From positions 3,968,001-4,032,000 of the forward strand of contig NZ_CP051006.1 of the NCBI RefSeq assembly GCF_014673495.1: 64,000 nt of DNA. The letters are read 5' to 3'. Origin of the DNA: Streptomyces griseofuscus. GTDB taxonomy: Bacteria; Actinomycetota; Actinomycetes; Streptomycetales; Streptomycetaceae. Made by a program: the position numbers and the translations under genes. Within the stretch, counting starts at the first letter, position 1, and each line of letters starts with the position of its first letter. The notes under the pieces are model-generated. The model was given only the letters and a program-made list of their open reading frames with translations. It had not been told where the DNA came from and did no database searches. Shown here in pieces: positions 36,949 through 45,375 of this stretch.

Positions 36949-37563
36949 TCATGAAGGCGTGCGGCTGGAGGGAGCGCAGATGCCTCGCTGGATGATGTTC
37001 CACATCTGTCTGATCTCCTCGACGGCGCCCGGTTCGCGCGGCTCCTCGTCGCCCTGCGCGGACCCGCGCGCCCGGTACTCGGCGCCGAGGACCAGGGATC
37101 GGGACAACGTCGCCAGATCCTCCGGGCGGACGGCCGCGTGCAGTTGCCCGTCACGGTAAGCCTGTCCGAAAAGATCCCGCACGGCGGCGATCCAGGACGT
37201 GGTCCAGGCGAGGTCGTGGTCCGGCCGCTCGCGGCTGAGCCGTGCCGCGGAACGCACCGCCGGCTCCTCCTCCAACAGCCGGGCCAGTTCGAGCGTCACG
37301 TCGATGGCCCGGTGCAGCGCGGGCGCCGGGCCCGCCGACAGACCCTCCAGAGCGGCCCGGGTGATGGCCTGGCCCTGCACCTGCACGGCGGAGGCCAGTT
37401 CGTCCTTGGTCGCGAAATGGAACGACAGAGCGCCCATGGTGATACCGGCGGCCCGGCAGACCCTGTTCAGCGCGGTGCCGTCATACCCGCGCCGATCGAA
37501 CTCGGACGCCGCGGCACTCACCAGGGCTTGCCGGGTGCGTACCGCGCGCAACTGCCTTGTCAT
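36949..37563 (-). CDS. TetR-family gamma-butyrolactone receptor homologue (first copy)
   Basis: A 204-residue ArpA/ScbR-type regulator. The HTH is RTRQALVSAAASEFDRRGYDGTALNRVCRAAGITMGALSFHFATKDELA, very like gamma-butyrolactone receptors, and the ligand domain ends with AVEEIRQMWNIIQRGI. ATG 37563 is chosen because it has GGGAG nearby; the longer frame is arginine-rich. It could be a true receptor or a pseudoreceptor. It lies at the head of the hydrazine operon, as such regulators often do, and its own promoter region also serves the transposase-like gene. Confidence 0.88.
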   Translation of the reverse strand: MTRQLRAVRTRQALVSAAASEFDRRGYDGTALNRVCRAAGITMGALSFHFATKDELASAVQVQGQAITRAALEGLSAGPAPALHRAIDVTLELARLLEEEPAVRSAARLSRERPDHDLAWTTSWIAAVRDLFGQAYRDGQLHAAVRPEDLATLSRSLVLGAEYRARGSAQGDEEPREPGAVEEIRQMWNIIQRGICAPSSRTPS

Positions 37564-37977
37564 GCATGTCTCCCAACAGAGCGTCCCCCTCCGGAGGTAG
37601 CAGCGGGGTGGCAGGCCGCGCCTCGCGTACGGCACGCGCCGTGAACGCCGAACGCGCCGCCTCGTCCATCCCCGGCCCGACCCGGCGGCGGAGCGCCACG
37701 CGGCCCCCCACAGGAGCGGGGTCACGTGCCACCTCCTGCCACAGGGCGCCGCCGAGGGGCCGATCTGGTTGCCCAGCGGTCGTGGCGGCCAGTGTGACTC
37801 CGCAGGTCAGCGTCGACAAGTCCGTCGATCACGGGTTGACCGGTTCGCACAGAGCCGACCCCTGTACTACGGCACGAGCGCCGGGCCGGCGGGTTGGCTG
37901 ATTCCCCTCGATAAAAAAATAGCAACTCCTATTATTCTTCCGATCATCGACCTCTTGAGCCGCACCTGGGAGCCCTC
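37564..37977. other. Divergent regulatory region between the first receptor and the transposase-like gene
   Basis: A 414-bp gap with no credible gene. Most of it is ordinary GC-rich sequence, but 37907-37942 is a strongly AT-rich island described separately. It should contain promoters for both flanking genes. Confidence 0.5.
37907..37942. promoter_or_regulatory. AT-rich imperfect palindrome, candidate receptor operator
   Basis: An AT-rich island in very GC-rich DNA. TAAAAAAATAG and CTATTATTCTT flank CAACTC; 8 of 11 arm positions are complementary. Its left half (CTCGATAAAAAAATAG) matches the left half of the site at 40967 (CTCGACAAATAAATATAG). It lies about 36 bp upstream of the transposase-like gene. 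It is probably a binding site for one of the two butyrolactone receptors. Confidence 0.5.
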
Positions 37978-39216
37978 ATGATCAATGTCATGTACGGCGC
38001 AGGCCGCCTGTCCACCCTGGAAGCCGGGCAACGAGTTGCCGAATTCGCCGATCAACTCTTCGCACATCTGCCGCGGGCGGACCAGCGCCGCTGGGCCGCG
38101 GCGTACCTGACGGGGCTCCTTGCCGTCTCGGGGAGGAAGTCCATGCGCAGCATGGCCGCCGCGATCACCGACTCCCCCACCGCCTCCCAGTCCTTGCACC
38201 GTTTCGTCAACGCCAGCCCCTGGGAGTGGCAGCCCGTCCGCGACGAGCTGAGGCGCTGGGTGGCGGCGCGGACGCGCCCCAAGGCGTGGACCGTCGGCAC
38301 CGCCGTGGTCCCCAAGCGGGGGGACCAGTCGTGCGGGGTGCACCGCAGGTTCGTCCCGGACCTGGGCCGCACCATCAACTGCCAGGTCGGCATGGGGCAG
38401 TTCCTGGCGGCGGGCCGCAGCCAGGTCCCCGTCGACTGGCACCTGCACCTGCCGAGCGAATGGAGCGAGGACCGGTTACGCCGCCGTACCCGCATACCCG
38501 AGGCCGTCCAGCCCCTGCCGGCCTGGGCGCAGATGCTCGAACTGGCCGACGCCCTGGCCGCGGACGGGTCCCCGGCACTGCCGCTCGTGGCCGACCTCCG
38601 CGACTGCGCGGAACCCGATCGGCTGCTTCACGGTCTGCGCCGGCGTGGGCACGATTTCGCCCTCACCGTTCCCGGCACCCTGCCGGTACTGCCCTCCGTG
38701 ACGGCCCACCCCTCCGGCTCCGGCAGGGACCCGGCCGTCTCACCGGTCAGCGCGCGCCGGTTCCTGGAGACGGAAGGCGAACTGCTGCGTTCGGTCATCG
38801 GGACGAGTCACCTTCGCCCCTCGCGCCCCACGCGCGTGGTCACCGGCCTGATCCGGCTGCCCCGCGGTCCTCAGCCGCAGCGCTTCTACCGGCTGTTCGC
38901 CGAAGTCCCCCGCGAGGGCGAGCGGCCCACCACCGCGTGGCTCACCACCCTGGTCCACCTGTCGATGGAGGAACTCCTGGAGCTGGCCTCGCTGCCGGGC
39001 ACCACACCGCGGGCGCTGCGCCGACTGGAAGGCAGTTTCGGGTTCCAGGACTTCGAGGGGCGCTCCTACCCCGGCTGGCACCGGCATGTGACGCTGGTGT
39101 CGGCGGCCTGTTGCTACCAGGAACTGTCGGACACCGATCCGACCGGCCTGTCCAATACCGTCTCCGCCGCACCGCTGCTCCGGGCCCCGCGGCGGACGGC
39201 GGGTCTCCGCGTCTGA
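37978..39216 (+). CDS. Degenerate IS701-type transposase homologue, probably domesticated
   Basis: A 412-residue protein with the layout of IS701-family DDE transposases: RWAAAYLTGLLAVSGRKSMRSMA, SQSLHRFVNASPWEW, NCQVGMGQFLAAG and FEGRSYPGWHRHVTLV. Where active relatives have an Asp-Asp-Thr-Gly-Phe-Pro start, this one has VGTAVVPKRG, and the glutamate before the FEGR segment is also replaced. The catalytic residues therefore seem lost while the frame is full length. No terminal inverted repeats were seen. Codon 167 is TTA. It lies between two butyrolactone receptor genes under an AT-rich operator, suggesting a regulatory or structural role. Confidence 0.75.
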   Translation: MINVMYGAGRLSTLEAGQRVAEFADQLFAHLPRADQRRWAAAYLTGLLAVSGRKSMRSMAAAITDSPTASQSLHRFVNASPWEWQPVRDELRRWVAARTRPKAWTVGTAVVPKRGDQSCGVHRRFVPDLGRTINCQVGMGQFLAAGRSQVPVDWHLHLPSEWSEDRLRRRTRIPEAVQPLPAWAQMLELADALAADGSPALPLVADLRDCAEPDRLLHGLRRRGHDFALTVPGTLPVLPSVTAHPSGSGRDPAVSPVSARRFLETEGELLRSVIGTSHLRPSRPTRVVTGLIRLPRGPQPQRFYRLFAEVPREGERPTTAWLTTLVHLSMEELLELASLPGTTPRALRRLEGSFGFQDFEGRSYPGWHRHVTLVSAACCYQELSDTDPTGLSNTVSAAPLLRAPRRTAGLRV

Positions 39217-39282
39217 GCCCCGACCGCTTCGCCCGTCCGACCCCGTGGCGCAGGACAGCACGGAAAGCCTCGCCACGGGTCC

Positions 39283-39330
39283 ACGGGCTCACGGGCTCAC
39301 GGGCTCACGGGCTCACGGGCTCACGGGCTC
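39283..39330. repeat. Six perfect copies of an 8-bp repeat
   Basis: ACGGGCTC occurs six times in tandem at 39283-39330, followed by degenerate ACGG(G/C)CC units to about 39390. It fills the gap between the transposase-like gene and the SDR gene, which converge. Confidence 0.95.
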
Positions 39331-39478
39331 ACGGGACCACGGCCCACGGCCCCACGGCCCACGGGACCGCGAGGCCACGAGGCCACCGGCCCACGGCCCT
39401 CCCTGCCCCACCCGTCCGTGCACGCGCGGCAGGTGGCCCACCTGGGCCGCGCCGCACCGGCGTCCCGCCCGCCACCGC

Positions 39479-40252
39479 TCACACCGCGCTCCACCCTCCG
39501 TCCACGGCGATCGCCCCACCGGTGACGAAGGACGCCCGGTCACTGCACAGCCAGAGCGCGGCCTGCGCCACCTCGTCCGGGTCCGCCAGCCGCTTCTGCA
39601 CCGCGCGCCTGGTCAACTCCCGCTCCACCTCGGGTGCGCCGACCAGGTACGGCTCCAGCTGAGCCGTGCGGGTGGCGCCCACCATCAGCGCGTTCACCCG
39701 GATCCCGGCGGCCCCGTATTCGGCCGCGGCGGCCCGGGTGAGGCCGAGGACCGCGTGCTTGGCCGCGATGTAGGGGGCCGTGGCGCCCGTCGCCGAATGC
39801 CCGGCGACGCTGGAGGTGTTGACGATCGTGCCACCGCCGCTCTGCCCCAACATGACAGGGATCTGCCGGCGCATGCAGTTCCAGACGCCCCGCACGTTGA
39901 CATCCATCACCATGTCGTAGGCGTCCTCGTCGAGTTCGTGAAGGACGGCACCGAACGTCCCCGAACCGGCGTTGTTGAAGGCGGCGTCCAGCCCTCCGAA
40001 CTCCTCGACCGCCCGGGTGACAGCGGCCTCCACGTCCGCGGGACTGCGCACATCCCCCGGTACGGCCACCGCCCTCCCCTGCCCGCCCCGGATCGCCTCG
40101 ACCAGCTCCTCGAGCCGGTCCTTGCGCCGGGCCATCAGTACGACGGCCGCGCCCTCTTCGGCGAAGAGCCTCGCGGCGGCGGCCCCGATGCCGCTCGACG
40201 CTCCCGTGATCATGACCGTTCGACCCTGTAACGCTCGCGATACATGCGGCAT
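39479..40252 (-). CDS. Short-chain dehydrogenase/reductase
   Basis: A 257-residue classical SDR. The cofactor motif is TGASSGIG, with NNAG, catalytic Ser in NTSSVAGH and YIAAK (Tyr-x3-Lys), and the C-terminal VTGGAIAVDGG. It starts 50 bp after the receptor gene on the same strand and is probably co-transcribed with it. In other Streptomyces an SDR beside afsA (for example BarS1 for virginiae butanolide) reduces the 6-keto group of the butyrolactone; that role is likely here. The ATG at 40252 has a weak ribosome site. Confidence 0.88.
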   Translation of the reverse strand: MPHVSRALQGRTVMITGASSGIGAAAARLFAEEGAAVVLMARRKDRLEELVEAIRGGQGRAVAVPGDVRSPADVEAAVTRAVEEFGGLDAAFNNAGSGTFGAVLHELDEDAYDMVMDVNVRGVWNCMRRQIPVMLGQSGGGTIVNTSSVAGHSATGATAPYIAAKHAVLGLTRAAAAEYGAAGIRVNALMVGATRTAQLEPYLVGAPEVERELTRRAVQKRLADPDEVAQAALWLCSDRASFVTGGAIAVDGGWSAV

Positions 40253-40302
40253 GGGCAGATTTAACGCGATCCATGAGGGACACGACAGCCTTTAGACGGC
40301 GA

Positions 40303-40947
40303 TCAAGCCTGATTCCCGTCAATCGCCGGAGAATCACCCTCACGCCGCCGCAGCGCCTCCATGACACGGCCCGCGCACTCCTCGGTGGCGATCAGCGGCA
40401 GCAGGAGGGACCACATCTGCCGTATACGGTCCGGCAGGTCCCGCCGCCCGCTGTCGAGCTGGGAGTTCATCTGCGCCCCCGTGCTGGCGTTGACCATCAG
40501 CTGCGCCAAGGTCAACACGTCCACCTCCGGCCGCAACTCGCCGTTCTCATGGGCCTCGTGAAGGAACGGAAGGATCACTCCCGCCCACTGGCGGTAGGAA
40601 TCGCCCTCCTCGCTGCGGACGAAGTACTCCTGGTCCATCACCAGTCGGGCGCCCGCCAGCAGTAAAGGGTCCTGAGTGAGCCGCGTCGCCCACTCCAGGG
40701 TGATGTCGACGGCGCCCTGGAGGCCGGCCGCCGCCGGTGACATCACCAGCTCCGGCTGGGCCCGGACTATCTCGCGGGCGAGGTGCTCCTTCGATTCGAA
40801 GTGGAAGTAGAGCGCCCCCAGCGTGAGGTTCGCCCTACGGGTGATCTTGCTGACGCTCGCCCCTGCGAAGCCCAGCTCGGCGAAGACCTCGGCACCTGCC
40901 CGCAGGATGGCCGCCCGCGTCCGGGCGCTCCGTTCTTGTTGAGCCAT
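40303..40947 (-). CDS. TetR-family gamma-butyrolactone receptor (second copy)
   Basis: A 214-residue ArpA/ScbR-type receptor. The HTH TRAAILRAGAEVFAELGFAGASVSKITRRANLTLGALYFHFESKEHLA is followed by the long helical ligand domain ending LPDRIRQMWSLLLPLIA. It is divergent from afsA with a 124-bp gap, the classic layout of a receptor and its signal synthase. Codon 95 is TTA (40665-40663), in TQDPLLLAG, so translation should depend on the bldA tRNA. The ATG at 40947 matches family starts; the longer upstream frame crosses the operator. Confidence 0.92.
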   Translation of the reverse strand: MAQQERSARTRAAILRAGAEVFAELGFAGASVSKITRRANLTLGALYFHFESKEHLAREIVRAQPELVMSPAAAGLQGAVDITLEWATRLTQDPLLLAGARLVMDQEYFVRSEEGDSYRQWAGVILPFLHEAHENGELRPEVDVLTLAQLMVNASTGAQMNSQLDSGRRDLPDRIRQMWSLLLPLIATEECAGRVMEALRRREGDSPAIDGNQA

Positions 40948-40966
40948 AGACCTGTCCTCGTACTCT

Positions 40967-41003
40967 CTCGACAAATAAATATAGTCATCATTATGTTGGT
41001 CAC
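40967..41003. promoter_or_regulatory. AT-rich operator-like site in the receptor/afsA promoter region
   Basis: ACAAATAAATATAG followed by TCATCATTATGTTGGT forms an AT-rich island between the divergent receptor and afsA genes. Its left half matches the site at 37907. It is about 20 bp upstream of the receptor start and 70 bp upstream of afsA. It is a likely autoregulatory element for a butyrolactone receptor. Confidence 0.55.
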
Positions 41004-41071
41004 AGAACCCCTTGCACCACTGCCTTTGGCACATGCCGCCGCCTGACTCGCGCCGTTCCAGGGGGAACATC

Positions 41072-42004
41072 ATGAACGTGACAACTGGCTCGATCACGCC
41101 CCTCAAGGGTGTCCAGCCCGTCTGTGCGACCCTCACCCGCAAGACCGTACCCGGCCAGGTGTTCTTGTCGGGATGGCGCAGCCACGATGACGGGATCTCA
41201 CACACCGTCATCGCTCACTGGCCCACGCGCCACCCCCTCTACGCACCGCACGCGGATCGCTACAACCCCCTGCTCTTCTCCGAGACGATCCGACAGTCCC
41301 TCGCCCTGTTGTCGCACGTCGCGCACGAGGTCCCCCTGGACTTCCGTCTGGGATGGGAGTCCTACGACAGCTCCATCGTCCCGGCGGCGCTGAGCGCCCG
41401 GACGCCACCGACCGACGTACGCCTGACGATCACTCACACCAAGGTGACCCGCCGCCGGCTCGGCTCCACCCACCTCGCCGCCCAGATCACGGCCATGCGC
41501 GACGAGCAGCCTCTCGGCATCGCCCGGGTCCGCTACATCGCCCATCCCCCGGCGATCTACAGCAGGCTTCGCGGAGAGTACGCGGACGCACAGGCCGCCA
41601 CCGCACGTGCCCTGCCCCTGGGCCCCGCTCTCGACGAAGCCGTCCGCGGCGGCGCGACCTCGCCGGAGAACGCCGTCCTGAGTCCGCTCGGGGAGCCGCA
41701 CCGCTGGCAGCTGCGGGCGGACACCGCCAACCGCGCCTTCTTCGACCACGACCACGACCACATACCGGGGCTACTCCTCCTGGAGGCCGCCGCCCAGGCG
41801 GTCCACGCCATGTCAGGCACCGCCCGGATCGCCCTCATGGAGTTCGACGCCAGCTTCGTCCGCTACGTCGAACTGGACGCCCCCTGCTGGGTCGAGGCCA
41901 CCCCTCTGCGCCGCAACAGGGGCGGCATGGTCAGCACGGACGTCACCGGGGAGCAGAACGGCAGACACGTCTTCTCCATACATGTCACCGCCGAACTCAC
42001 CTGA
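41072..42004 (+). CDS. afsA: AfsA-type gamma-butyrolactone synthase
   Basis: A 310-residue AfsA homologue with two hotdog-like repeats. Repeat 1 holds HPLYAPHADRYNPLLFSETIRQ and repeat 2 holds FDHDHDHIPGLLLLEAAAQAVHA. AfsA proteins condense a beta-ketoacyl group with dihydroxyacetone phosphate in the first step of butyrolactone hormone synthesis. ATG 41072 has a GGGGGAA site 5 bp upstream. The gene is divergent from a receptor and near an SDR, so signal synthesis and sensing are encoded together. Confidence 0.95.
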   Translation: MNVTTGSITPLKGVQPVCATLTRKTVPGQVFLSGWRSHDDGISHTVIAHWPTRHPLYAPHADRYNPLLFSETIRQSLALLSHVAHEVPLDFRLGWESYDSSIVPAALSARTPPTDVRLTITHTKVTRRRLGSTHLAAQITAMRDEQPLGIARVRYIAHPPAIYSRLRGEYADAQAATARALPLGPALDEAVRGGATSPENAVLSPLGEPHRWQLRADTANRAFFDHDHDHIPGLLLLEAAAQAVHAMSGTARIALMEFDASFVRYVELDAPCWVEATPLRRNRGGMVSTDVTGEQNGRHVFSIHVTAELT

Positions 42005-42049
42005 ACCCGAGGCGGCCGACGCCGCAGAGCCGCCCACGAAAAGCAGAAA

Positions 42050-42080
42050 GGCCCAGGTCAGATGCTATCTGTCCTGGGCC
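42050..42080 (-). terminator. Terminator of tRNA-Thr
   Basis: GGCCCAGG-T-CAGAT pairs with ATCTG-T-CCTGGGCC around a 3-nt loop: 13 bp with one mismatch. On the minus strand it is followed by TTTCTGCTTTT, a T-rich tract, just past the tRNA 3' end. It may also stop transcripts from afsA. Confidence 0.8.
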
Positions 42081-42088
42081 CCACCTGA

Positions 42089-42161
42089 GCCGCTTTCGGG
42101 ATTCGAACCCGAGACCTACGCATTACGAGTGCGTTGCTCTGGCCATCTGAGCTAAAGCGGC
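42089..42161 (-). tRNA. tRNA-Thr (anticodon CGT)
   Basis: A 73-nt cloverleaf: acceptor GCCGCTT/AAGCGGC, D arm with AGCTCAGATGGCCAGAGC, anticodon stem ACGCA/TGCGT enclosing CTCGTAA (anticodon CGT), and T arm GGTTCGAATCC. CCA is not encoded. It marks the right boundary of the accessory cluster and a possible past integration site. Confidence 0.95.
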
Positions 42162-42298
42162 GTGCTGCGTGCACCTAGGGTGCGGTCGGCAACGTCGGTA
42201 AGTCTACACAGTTTCCGGGAGTGCTTCGTACCGGCCCCGGGCCGAGGAGATCCGGGGCCGGACGGGGGCCGGGGCCGGCCTGATCCGAGAGAAAGGCC

Positions 42299-43924
42299 CT
42301 ATGAGCAGCGTTTGCCCGGGGAGGGCGGGGTGCCGTGGAGGAGGTAGGTGTCGATGGCGGAGTCGATGCAGGTGCTGCCGCGGAGGAAGGCGGTGTGACC
42401 GTCGCCCGCGTAGGTCAGGAGGTGGCCGGAGGAGAGCTGGTGGGCCAGGGACTGGGCCCAGCGGTAGGGGGTGGCCGGGTCCCGGATGGTGCCGACGACC
42501 ACGATCGGCGCCGCGCCCTTCGCCGTGATGCGGTGCGGCTCGCCCGTGGCCCGCACCGGCCAGTACGCGCAGTTCAGCGACTGCCAGGCCAGGCCCTCGC
42601 CGAAGACCGGTGACGCCTTCTCGAACGCGGACTGTGCCTGCCGCAGCTGATCGACACCGGTGAAGGCGGGCGGCAGATCCAGGCAGTTCACGGCGTTGTT
42701 GGCCATCATCAGATTGCTGTAGTGGCCACTGGCGTCCCGCTCGTAGTAGCTGTCGGAGAGGGCCAGCAGCGCCGCGCCGTCGCCCTTCATCGCCGAGGTC
42801 AGCGCCGCGCGCAGCTGGCTCCAGGCGCCCTCGTCGTACATCGCCGCGATCACGCCGGTGGTGGCCAGCGCCTCGCCCAGCTTGCGGCCGTCGCCGTCGC
42901 CCGTCGCCACCGGATGGCCGTCCAGCTTGCGGAAGAAGGCCCTGAGGTGGTCGGCGGCCCGCGTCGGCGTCGTGCCCCTGCCCCCGATCGGGCAGTCCGT
43001 GCGGCGCAGGCAGTCCCGGGTGAAGGCCTGGAACGCCGTCTCGAAGCCCTGGGCCTGCTCCAGGTTCACCGTGCGGGAGTCCAGCGAGGGGTCCAGCGCG
43101 CCGTCCAGGACGACGCGGCCCACCCGGCTCGGGAAGAGGCCGGCGTAGGTCGCCCCGAGGAAGGTGCCGTACGACGCCCCGACGTAGTTCAGCTTCGCGT
43201 CGCCCAGCGCCGCGCGCAGGATGTCCGTGTCCCGGGCCACCTCGACGGTGGAGACATGCCGCAGCAGCCGCGCCGAGTGCTCCCCGCAGGCCTGCGCGAA
43301 CTTCTCGTCCGCCGCGACCGCCGCGTTCTGCTCCGCCCGGTCGTCCGGGGTCACGTCGGTCTGTGTGTACGTGTCCATCCGGCGGTCGTCGAGGCACTCG
43401 ACGGGCTCGCTGCGGGCGACGCCGCGCGGGTCCATCGCCACCATGTCGTAGCGTGCGCGGACCTCGGCGGGGTAGCCCAGACCCGCGTACTGCTGGAGGT
43501 AGCCCACCGCCGAGCCGCCGGGGCCGCCCGGGTTGACCACCAGGGAGCCGAGCGGCTTGCCCTTGCCGGTGGCGGCCTTGCGGGTCACCGCGAGCCGTAC
43601 GTCGCCCGCGCCCGGCCGGTCGTAGTCAAGCGGCGCCTTCAGCGTGGCGCACCGGAAGCCGGAGGCGCCGCAGTCGCGCCAGGTCAGCCGCTGTGTGTAG
43701 TACGGCGCCAGCGCGGCCGGAATCGCGCGCGGCAGCGGGGCCAGGACGGGGGCGCTCGTCGCGTCGCTCCGTGCCGACGCCGCGGAGGACGGCTTGATCG
43801 AGCTGCTGCCAGGGGAGCACGCGGACACGAGGAGCGCCGCGGTCATCAGGGCGACGGCCGTGAACCGGGCGCGGGCCGCGGGACGCCCGTCGCACGGCCG
43901 GGAGAGGGAGGACCTGGTCTGCAT
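42299..43924 (-). CDS. Secreted lipoprotein S33-family peptidase (alpha/beta hydrolase)
   Basis: A 541-residue exported enzyme. A basic N-terminus and hydrophobic helix end in the lipobox LVSAC (Cys36). The hydrolase has an oxyanion segment VVNPGGPGGSAVGYL, nucleophile Ser in VGASYGTFLGATYA, Asp in TIRDPATPY and His in GDGHTAFLRG. A C-terminal TAP-like domain and cysteine pairs place it with the Streptomyces SlpD/SlpE and tripeptidyl-aminopeptidase group, which trims peptides outside the cell. It heads the conserved right flank. Confidence 0.9.
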   Translation of the reverse strand: MQTRSSLSRPCDGRPAARARFTAVALMTAALLVSACSPGSSSIKPSSAASARSDATSAPVLAPLPRAIPAALAPYYTQRLTWRDCGASGFRCATLKAPLDYDRPGAGDVRLAVTRKAATGKGKPLGSLVVNPGGPGGSAVGYLQQYAGLGYPAEVRARYDMVAMDPRGVARSEPVECLDDRRMDTYTQTDVTPDDRAEQNAAVAADEKFAQACGEHSARLLRHVSTVEVARDTDILRAALGDAKLNYVGASYGTFLGATYAGLFPSRVGRVVLDGALDPSLDSRTVNLEQAQGFETAFQAFTRDCLRRTDCPIGGRGTTPTRAADHLRAFFRKLDGHPVATGDGDGRKLGEALATTGVIAAMYDEGAWSQLRAALTSAMKGDGAALLALSDSYYERDASGHYSNLMMANNAVNCLDLPPAFTGVDQLRQAQSAFEKASPVFGEGLAWQSLNCAYWPVRATGEPHRITAKGAAPIVVVGTIRDPATPYRWAQSLAHQLSSGHLLTYAGDGHTAFLRGSTCIDSAIDTYLLHGTPPSPGKRCS

Positions 43925-44024
43925 CAGGCGAGCGTAACGCTGGGCGATGCGGCGGATGCGGGGAGTTGGGATTGTCTCCCCGTACGGGGGACGGGGCGCG
44001 GTGAGGGGGTCGGGAGGGGCATCG

Positions 44025-45230
44025 TCAGCCCGCCCGCAACGCCATCGTCATCGCCTCCACCGCCAGCAGCGGAGCCACATTGCGGTCCAGGGCGTCACGG
44101 CACGCGGCGATCGCCTCGATGCGGCGCAGGGTGGACTCCGGGGAGCCGGCGCGGGCCAGCCGGTCCAGGGCGTCCTCCGCGTCGGTGTTGGCGATCGCCA
44201 CCCGGGAGCCGAGCTGGAGGGCGAGGACATCGCGGTAGAAGGTGGTGAGGTCGCCGAGGGCCACATCCAGGCTGTCGCGCTGGGTACGGGTCCGGCGGCG
44301 CTTCTGCATGTCCTCCAGGTCCTTCATCACGCCCGCCGTGCCGCGCGGCAGCCGGCCGCCCTGGGCCGCGCCGAGCGCCGCCTTCATCTCCTCGGCCTCC
44401 CTGCCGTCCATCTCCTCGGCGAGCTGCTTGGCGTCCTCGGCGGCCGCGTCGACCAGCTCCTGGGCGGCCCGCAGACAGGCGCCGACCTCGTCCAGGCGCA
44501 GCGGGAGCTTCAGGACAGCGGCGCGGCGCTCGCGGGCGGCCGGGTCGGTGGCCAGGCGCCGGGCGCGGTCCACATGCCCCTGGGTGGCGCGGGCGGCGTC
44601 GGCGGCGGCCCGCGGGTCCACGCCGTCGCGTCGTACCAGCATGTCGGCGACCGCGTCCACGGACGGGGTGCGCAGGTTCAGGTGGCGGCAGCGGGAGCGG
44701 ATGGTCGGCAGGACGTCCTCGATGGAGGGGGCGCACAGCAGCCAGACCGTGCGGGGGGCGGGCTCCTCGACGGCCTTGAGCACCGCGTTCGCCGACTTCT
44801 CGTTCAGCCGCTCGGCGTCCTCGACGAGGATGATCTGCCAGCGGCCGTTCGCTGGCGCGGTGAACGACTTGCGGACCGTGTCCCGCATGTCCTTCACCAG
44901 GATCTCGGCGCCGACCGCGGCGACCGCGGTGACGTCCGCGTGGGTGCCGAGCAGCGCGGTGTGGCAGCCGTCGCAGAAGCCGCAGCCGGGGGCGCCGCCG
45001 AGGGCCCGGTCGGGGCTCACGCACTGGAGGGCCGCGGCGAAGGCCCGCGCCGCCTGGTCGCGGCCCGCGCCGGGCGGCCCGGTGAACAGCCACGCGTGCG
45101 TCATCCGGGACGTCTCCGGCAGCGGCTCGTCCGCCGCGGCGGCGGTGACCAGAGCATCGGCGTCCCGAGCGGCGGCGCCCAGCACCGCGCTCACCTTCTC
45201 CTGCCCGACGAGGTCGTCCCACACGCTCAT
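44025..45230 (-). CDS. holB: DNA polymerase III delta' subunit
   Basis: A 401-residue clamp-loader subunit. The phosphate-binding loop is degenerate (FTGPPGAGRDQAARA lacks GKS), as expected for the non-hydrolysing delta' subunit. The zinc module has GCGFCDGC and an upstream Cys (LQCVSPDRALGG), followed by the AEL-type region ILVEDAERLNEKSANAVLKAVEEP and SRCRHL. It works with tau/gamma and delta to load the beta clamp. It lies about 145 bp downstream of tmk on the same strand, the usual actinobacterial order. Confidence 0.93.
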   Translation of the reverse strand: MSVWDDLVGQEKVSAVLGAAARDADALVTAAAADEPLPETSRMTHAWLFTGPPGAGRDQAARAFAAALQCVSPDRALGGAPGCGFCDGCHTALLGTHADVTAVAAVGAEILVKDMRDTVRKSFTAPANGRWQIILVEDAERLNEKSANAVLKAVEEPAPRTVWLLCAPSIEDVLPTIRSRCRHLNLRTPSVDAVADMLVRRDGVDPRAAADAARATQGHVDRARRLATDPAARERRAAVLKLPLRLDEVGACLRAAQELVDAAAEDAKQLAEEMDGREAEEMKAALGAAQGGRLPRGTAGVMKDLEDMQKRRRTRTQRDSLDVALGDLTTFYRDVLALQLGSRVAIANTDAEDALDRLARAGSPESTLRRIEAIAACRDALDRNVAPLLAVEAMTMALRAG

Positions 45231-45375
45231 GGGTCACGCCGCCCTTCCGTCACACTCCGCGTTCCGACCTCCATTGTGCGGGTGGGGTCTGACAACCGGG
45301 ACCACGCCGGGAACGCCGGACGGCGCCCGCCTCCTGCCGCAGCAGGACGCGAGCGCCGTCTCGAAGGGTCCGGGA

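Noticed and set aside
37978..39216. Active insertion sequence
   Set aside because: Catalytic positions appear substituted, and I found no terminal inverted repeats or target duplications at its ends.
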